Source of the DNA: Bradyrhizobium sp. Ai1a-2
GTDB lineage: Bacteria > Pseudomonadota > Alphaproteobacteria > Rhizobiales > Xanthobacteraceae
DNA length: 57,531 bases
Assembly: GCF_000426245.1 (NCBI RefSeq)
Contig: NZ_AUEZ01000057.1
Coordinates: 1 to 57,531 of the forward strand
Direction of reading: 5' to 3'
Positions 53,885-57,531 of the stretch are shown here, in pieces. Numbering within the stretch: position 1 is the stretch's first letter; every line of letters begins with the position of its first letter. The position numbers and the translations under genes are program-made. A model generated the notes under the pieces. That model did no database searches. It had not been told where the DNA came from and worked only from the letters and a program-made list of their open reading frames with translations.

Positions 53885-55159
53885 ATGGTCGATGACAGGC
53901 CCGAAGACACCGGATCGGCGGCGGATTCCTCCGCCCGGCCGCGGCGCGCGCCGCCGACCATCGATCTCCAGGCGACCGAGGTGTCGAGCGAACCGCCCAA
54001 AACGGATTCCGTGATTGCGGATAGCACGCAGGCGGATAGCGAGAATGTGAGCGGTGAAGCGGCCGCTGAGACAGCGCCGCAGCCCGAGCCCGAGCCTGCG
54101 GCGGAGGCCGCCCAAGCCGCGGTGGATCCGGAAACTTCGCCTTCCGAGGCTTCACCTCGACCGATCTCGCCCTGGGTGATCGCGCCTGTTTCGGGCGCTG
54201 TCGCGGCCGCGCTGGTGATCGGCGTCGGCTGGTTGCTCGGCTGGCCCGCCGTACAGCCGGCGCAGCCGGTGCCGCAGCTCAGCGCCGGCGCCATCGACGA
54301 GCTCACCGGGCGCGTCGCAAGCCTCGAAGCGAAGATCAGCAGGCAGGCCTCAAGCGACCAGGCACTGGCCGCGCGGATCGATGGGCTGGAGAAATCCGCG
54401 AATGCGCTGCGCGGCGAAGTCGCGGCGTCACGCGCGCAATCGGACAAGCTGACCGCGGCGGTCGATCAGGTGAAATCGATGCCACGCGATGGGACCGCGT
54501 CCGCGCCGGACCTTTCGGCTGTCAACGATCGCATCGCAAGGATCGAGAGCGCCGTACGCATGCAAACGGCTGAGCTCGCCCAGCAAGGCAACAAGATCGC
54601 GGCAGTGGGCGCAGCCGATGCCAAGCTCGCCGACGATACGCCGCTGCGCCGCGTGGTTGCGGCATCGCTGCTCGATGTCGCGGTCCGTCACGGCGATGCC
54701 TATGCAGCCTCGCTCGAGGCGGCCCGGCAGTTTGCGGAAAACCCTGATGCGCTCAAGCCGCTCGATGCGTTCGCGGCTTCCGGCGTGCCAAGCCCGGGTG
54801 CGCTCTGCCGTCAGCTGCTCGAGATCGTGCCAAAGCTCGCGCCGCCTCCGCCCGCGTCCGCTGCCACCACCGGCACTGGCTTCGTCGAGCGCCTGCAGGC
54901 GGGCGCGGCAAAGCTCGTGCGCATCGAGCGCACCGATGCGGCTGGCACCGATCGCGGCAGCGTGGTTGCACGCATCACCCAGGCTGCGCTGCGCAACGAT
55001 CTTGGTGAAGCGCAGCGCGAATTGATGACGCTGGCGCCCGCCGATCGCGCGGCGGCGCAGGCGTGGCTCGAAAAAGTCGAAGCGCGCGCCGCAGCGCTCG
55101 CGGCCTCGCGAACATTCGCCGACAATGCCATGGCTGGGCTCGCGAAGGCCGGACAGTAG
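53885..55159 (+). CDS. Mic60/mitofilin-like inner-membrane protein
   Basis: A 424-residue protein with an acidic disordered N-terminus (1-90), one membrane segment (97-119) and a coiled-coil (about 130-215). The C-terminal mitofilin-like region (about 230-424) has PLRRVVAASLLDVAVRHGDAYAASLEAAR. Alphaproteobacterial Mic60 homologues sit beside hemY and shape membrane folds. I assign it on this layout, not on alignment. It is probably co-transcribed with the HemY gene 7 bp downstream. Confidence 0.83.
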   Translation: MVDDRPEDTGSAADSSARPRRAPPTIDLQATEVSSEPPKTDSVIADSTQADSENVSGEAAAETAPQPEPEPAAEAAQAAVDPETSPSEASPRPISPWVIAPVSGAVAAALVIGVGWLLGWPAVQPAQPVPQLSAGAIDELTGRVASLEAKISRQASSDQALAARIDGLEKSANALRGEVAASRAQSDKLTAAVDQVKSMPRDGTASAPDLSAVNDRIARIESAVRMQTAELAQQGNKIAAVGAADAKLADDTPLRRVVAASLLDVAVRHGDAYAASLEAARQFAENPDALKPLDAFAASGVPSPGALCRQLLEIVPKLAPPPPASAATTGTGFVERLQAGAAKLVRIERTDAAGTDRGSVVARITQAALRNDLGEAQRELMTLAPADRAAAQAWLEKVEARAAALAASRTFADNAMAGLAKAGQ

Positions 55160-55166
55160 GTTCTCC

Positions 55167-56948
55167 ATGATCCGGATCATCCTGTTTCTCATATTGATCG
55201 CGCTTGCGGCGGCCGGCGCGGCCTGGGTTGCTGACCAGCCCGGCGACGTCGTGCTGTCCTGGGCCGGCGGGCGCGCCGAGACCACACTGCCGGTGTTCGC
55301 GCTGGGGCTCGGCATCGTCGCGGTCGTGGCCGTCATCGTCTGGACGATCCTGTCCTGGCTGTGGCGGGTGCCGGCACGCATCCAACATGGCCGGCGCGAG
55401 CGCCGTCACGCGCGCGGCCGTCACGCCATCACTCAGGGGCTGCTCGCGATCGGCCATGGCGATTCGACGGCGGCGCGGCAGCATGCGGAGACGGCGCGGC
55501 GTCACGCCGGCAGCGATCCGCTTGCGCTTCTTCTGAACGCACAATCGGCGCAGCTCGACGGCGATCGCGAGGGGGCGCAGCGTGCGTTCCGTGCGATGGC
55601 CGAGCGCGAGGATACGCGGCTGCTTGGCCTGCGCGGCCTGTTCATAGAGGCGCAGCGTTCGGATGATGCGGTTGCCGCCGTGATGATTGCGGAGGAGGCG
55701 TTGAAGGTTTCGCCGTCCTCGCCATGGGCCTCGCAGGCCGTGCTCGGCTTCTGCTGCGCCAAGGGCGACTGGGCCGGCGCGCTGGCCATCCTCGATAACA
55801 ACCAGACTTCCGGCCTGATCGACAAGGCCACCTATCGTCGGCAGCGCGGTGTATTGCTCACCGCACGCGCGCTGGAACTCGAGACCGTCGACCGCGACCT
55901 GTCGCGCGAAAGCGTGGTGGAGGCGATCAAGCTCGCGCCGATGCTGAACCCGGCCGCGGTGCTCGCCGCCAAATATGAGAGCGAGGCGCACCAGGTTCGG
56001 CGCGCGATGAAGATCGTCGAGACCGCGTGGCTGGCGCAGCCGCATCCCGATCTCGCCGATGCCTATGCGCATGTGAAGCTGGGGGACTCCGCGCGGCAGC
56101 GGCTGGTGCGGGTCGAGACGCTGGCGGCGAAGACGCCGGGCAATATCGAAGGCGCGCTCGCAATCGCGCGCGCCGCGATTGACGCCGCCGAATTCGCCAA
56201 GGCGCGCGAGGCGCTTACCCCCTTCATCGCCGCGCCGACACAGCGGGTGGCGCTGTTGATGGCCGAGATCGAGCGCACCGAGCATGGCGACAGCGGCCGC
56301 GCCCGCGCCTGGACCTTGCGCGCGGTGCGCGCGCTGCACGATCCGGCCTGGACCGCGGACGGCTATGTCAGCGACCGCTGGCGGCCGGTCTCGCCGGTCA
56401 CCGGCCGGCTCGACGCCTTCCAGTGGCAGACGCCGGTCGCCGCACTGCCGTCCGACAAGGGTCCCGCGATCGAATCCTCGCCGTTCGAGGAAGCGATGCT
56501 GGCCTCAAAGCGGATAGAGCTACCGAAGGAAGCGCCGCCCGTGCCGCCCGCGAAACCGGTCGAGGCGGAGGCCGAGAAGCCGGTCGACGTCGACCCCATA
56601 AAGCCGGCCGAAGCAGCGCAGCCCGCCGCGCAGGACAATACGCCCGTGGCTGCGACCCCCGTGGAACCGGCGCCCGTCGAACCGCCGGCACCAGCATCCG
56701 CCTCGCCAGCTCCACAGCCGGCACCGGCCGAATCATCGCCCGAAGTGGTCGCACCCCTGTTCCGCGACCGCCAGGACATCCCCAAAACGCCGCCAGCGCC
56801 GATTCCGGCCGTGATCCCCATCGTCCGCGCCCCGGACGACCCCGGAATCGAGGAAGATGGCACCCGCGACGAATTTTCCGAGCAAATCGGCCCACCCAAG
56901 GCCCAGGCCGGCGGCTGGCGCGGTTTTCTGTCCCGCTGGAGCAACTGA
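55167..56948 (+). CDS. HemY-like TPR membrane protein
   Basis: A 593-residue protein with membrane segments at about 3-20 and 42-65, followed by tetratricopeptide-like helices (about 80-400). GYVSDRWRPVSPVTGRLDAFQWQTP closes that region, as in the HemY N-terminal family. An Ala/Pro/Glu-rich disordered tail covers about 430-593. It is encoded after hemD and the Mic60-like gene. The role, perhaps in haem-related membrane organisation, is not established; it is not the protoporphyrinogen oxidase also called HemY. Confidence 0.88.
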   Translation: MIRIILFLILIALAAAGAAWVADQPGDVVLSWAGGRAETTLPVFALGLGIVAVVAVIVWTILSWLWRVPARIQHGRRERRHARGRHAITQGLLAIGHGDSTAARQHAETARRHAGSDPLALLLNAQSAQLDGDREGAQRAFRAMAEREDTRLLGLRGLFIEAQRSDDAVAAVMIAEEALKVSPSSPWASQAVLGFCCAKGDWAGALAILDNNQTSGLIDKATYRRQRGVLLTARALELETVDRDLSRESVVEAIKLAPMLNPAAVLAAKYESEAHQVRRAMKIVETAWLAQPHPDLADAYAHVKLGDSARQRLVRVETLAAKTPGNIEGALAIARAAIDAAEFAKAREALTPFIAAPTQRVALLMAEIERTEHGDSGRARAWTLRAVRALHDPAWTADGYVSDRWRPVSPVTGRLDAFQWQTPVAALPSDKGPAIESSPFEEAMLASKRIELPKEAPPVPPAKPVEAEAEKPVDVDPIKPAEAAQPAAQDNTPVAATPVEPAPVEPPAPASASPAPQPAPAESSPEVVAPLFRDRQDIPKTPPAPIPAVIPIVRAPDDPGIEEDGTRDEFSEQIGPPKAQAGGWRGFLSRWSN

Positions 56949-57017
56949 GACGCGGGCAAACGACCGCGTCAACCTTGCCAATCCGGGCCATGCCCGATAT
57001 CAGTGCGCTCGCGCTTG

Positions 57018-57066
57018 GAGCATGATCCGGAAAAGTGGAAACCGGTTTTCCGAAAAGATCATGCTC
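57018..57066. repeat. Dispersed palindrome, family B
   Basis: GAGCATGATC and GATCATGCTC perfect 10-bp arms. It lies upstream of tRNA-Thr, not at a stop codon. Confidence 0.88.
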
Positions 57067-57097
57067 TGACGCCAACGGCCTGTCGCCGAAACGGTCC

Positions 57098-57173
57098 GCC
57101 GCAATAGCTCAGTTGGTAGAGCACGTCATTCGTAATGACGGGGTCGGGGGTTCGAGTCCCTCTTGCGGCACCA
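57098..57173 (+). tRNA. tRNA-Thr (anticodon CGT)
   Basis: A complete cloverleaf: acceptor GCCGCAA/TTGCGGC, D-arm TAGCTCAGTTGGTAGAGC, anticodon arm CGTCA-TTCGTAA-TGACG and T-arm GGGGGTTCGAGTCCCT. It ends with encoded ACCA. It decodes ACG. The IS481-type element begins within about 15 bp downstream. Confidence 0.98.
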
Positions 57174-57184
57174 GCACTAAGCTT

Positions 57185-57531
57185 GTCCAGCCCGGACAGA
57201 TAGGTAACAGAACGTACCTAGGACATAGGTGACAACCTCGTGCCGAACGGGTTGTCGAGGGGCTGCAGGGTTTTCTGCTCCAGGTCGAAGTATCCCAGAT
57301 CATAGTGCATGAAGCTGACGAGCCAAATGCCGTCATCGACTTCCTTGATGCCGAGCCGCTGACCGGCCAGCACAGTTGAGATGTTGATCCTCTTGCGGTG
57401 CAGGCAGAGCCGTCCGCAAGCTGTGACGAGCACGTCGCGGTCGTGGAAGGGATAGACCAGCTCGGGCAGCCCATCGTAGGGACGCGGTGAGGCCGTGTAG
57501 AGTTCCGCGGGACACTTCATGTCGAGCGCCT
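57185..57531 (-). mobile_element. End of an IS481-type insertion element (window-truncated)
   Basis: Next to the transposase end lie GGACAGATAGGTAACAG (from 57194) and GGACATAGGTGACAA (from 57221). These are repeated sequences of the type found at ends of IS481-like elements. TGTCC-AGCCC-GGACA at 57185-57199 may mark the edge. The boundary is inferred; the other end is off the window. Confidence 0.6.
57218..57531 (-). CDS. IS481-type transposase, C-terminal part
   Basis: This is the carboxy end of a DDE transposase of the integrase-catalytic-core type. It shows MKCPAELYTASPRPYDGLPE, then LVYPFHDRDVLVTACGRLC and GIKEVDDGIWLVSFMHYDLGYFD, the tail found in this IS family. The 5' part runs off the window. 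The Met at 57520 is probably internal, since the preceding residues also fit the family (A-L-D before MKCPAELY). The TAG stop is at 57218. Confidence 0.82.
   Translation of the reverse strand, partial: ALDMKCPAELYTASPRPYDGLPELVYPFHDRDVLVTACGRLCLHRKRINISTVLAGQRLGIKEVDDGIWLVSFMHYDLGYFDLEQKTLQPLDNPFGTRLSPMS

Overview
The window looks like chromosomal DNA of a Bradyrhizobium-type alphaproteobacterium (Nitrobacteraceae; Rhodopseudomonas and Nitrobacter are the near alternatives). The grounds are high GC, a dense set of housekeeping genes in orders I associate with that group (ftsK-lolA-xthA, tandem glnK-amtB pairs, rsmB-heparinase-purH, tsaD-gpsA-EVE, hemD-Mic60-hemY), and many short dispersed palindromic repeats. 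This assignment is by recognition, not by a database search. I count about 50 protein genes, two of them decayed, plus two tRNAs. There is no rRNA, CRISPR array or prophage.

Layout. 1-5.2 kb: a terminator of an off-window gene, a membrane diguanylate cyclase, a YggS-type PLP protein, an L,D-transpeptidase, and an OmpR-type response regulator followed by a cyclic-nucleotide-binding protein. 5.4-11.9 kb: xthA, lolA, ftsK and dapC on the minus strand, then a vapBC toxin-antitoxin pair. 12-16 kb: a nitrogen-sensing block with glnK-amtB twice in tandem. 16-23 kb: a GYF_2 membrane protein, tesB, a UbiH-type hydroxylase, Trm112, a TetR gene divergent from a small membrane protein, a LON-domain protein and a thioredoxin/TPR co-chaperone. 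23-29 kb: tRNA-Gly, a sugar dehydrogenase with a dihaem cytochrome c, panE, a MATE pump and DUF2239. 29-39 kb: GST, serine hydrolase, SDR, MFS, ggt, a second MFS, purH. 39-43.8 kb: heparinase, rsmB, an SdhAF4-like protein and a secreted nuclease. 44-45.5 kb: a decayed siderophore-uptake operon. 45.6-51 kb: a second L,D-transpeptidase, a Kazal-domain protein, acs and topoisomerase IB. 50.4-57 kb: EVE protein, gpsA, tsaD, then hemD, Mic60-like and HemY-like genes, tRNA-Thr, and the end of an IS481-type element cut by the window edge.

Working together. Most genes are core functions: peptidoglycan (dapC, two L,D-transpeptidases), envelope lipoprotein transport (lolA), chromosome segregation (ftsK), ammonium uptake under PII control, purine, haem and ubiquinone synthesis, and acetate activation.

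I found no convincing wholly new multi-gene system. The observations most worth a second look are: the siderophore operon with a receptor gutted by an internal deletion and a one-base frameshift in its PepSY partner; dispersed repeats that sit exactly at stop codons, three of them supplying the TAG; paired operators for the TetR and VapB regulators; a perfect 12-1-12 palindrome upstream of panE; and a repeated-box promoter upstream of DUF2239, a protein with an AT-hook-like segment.
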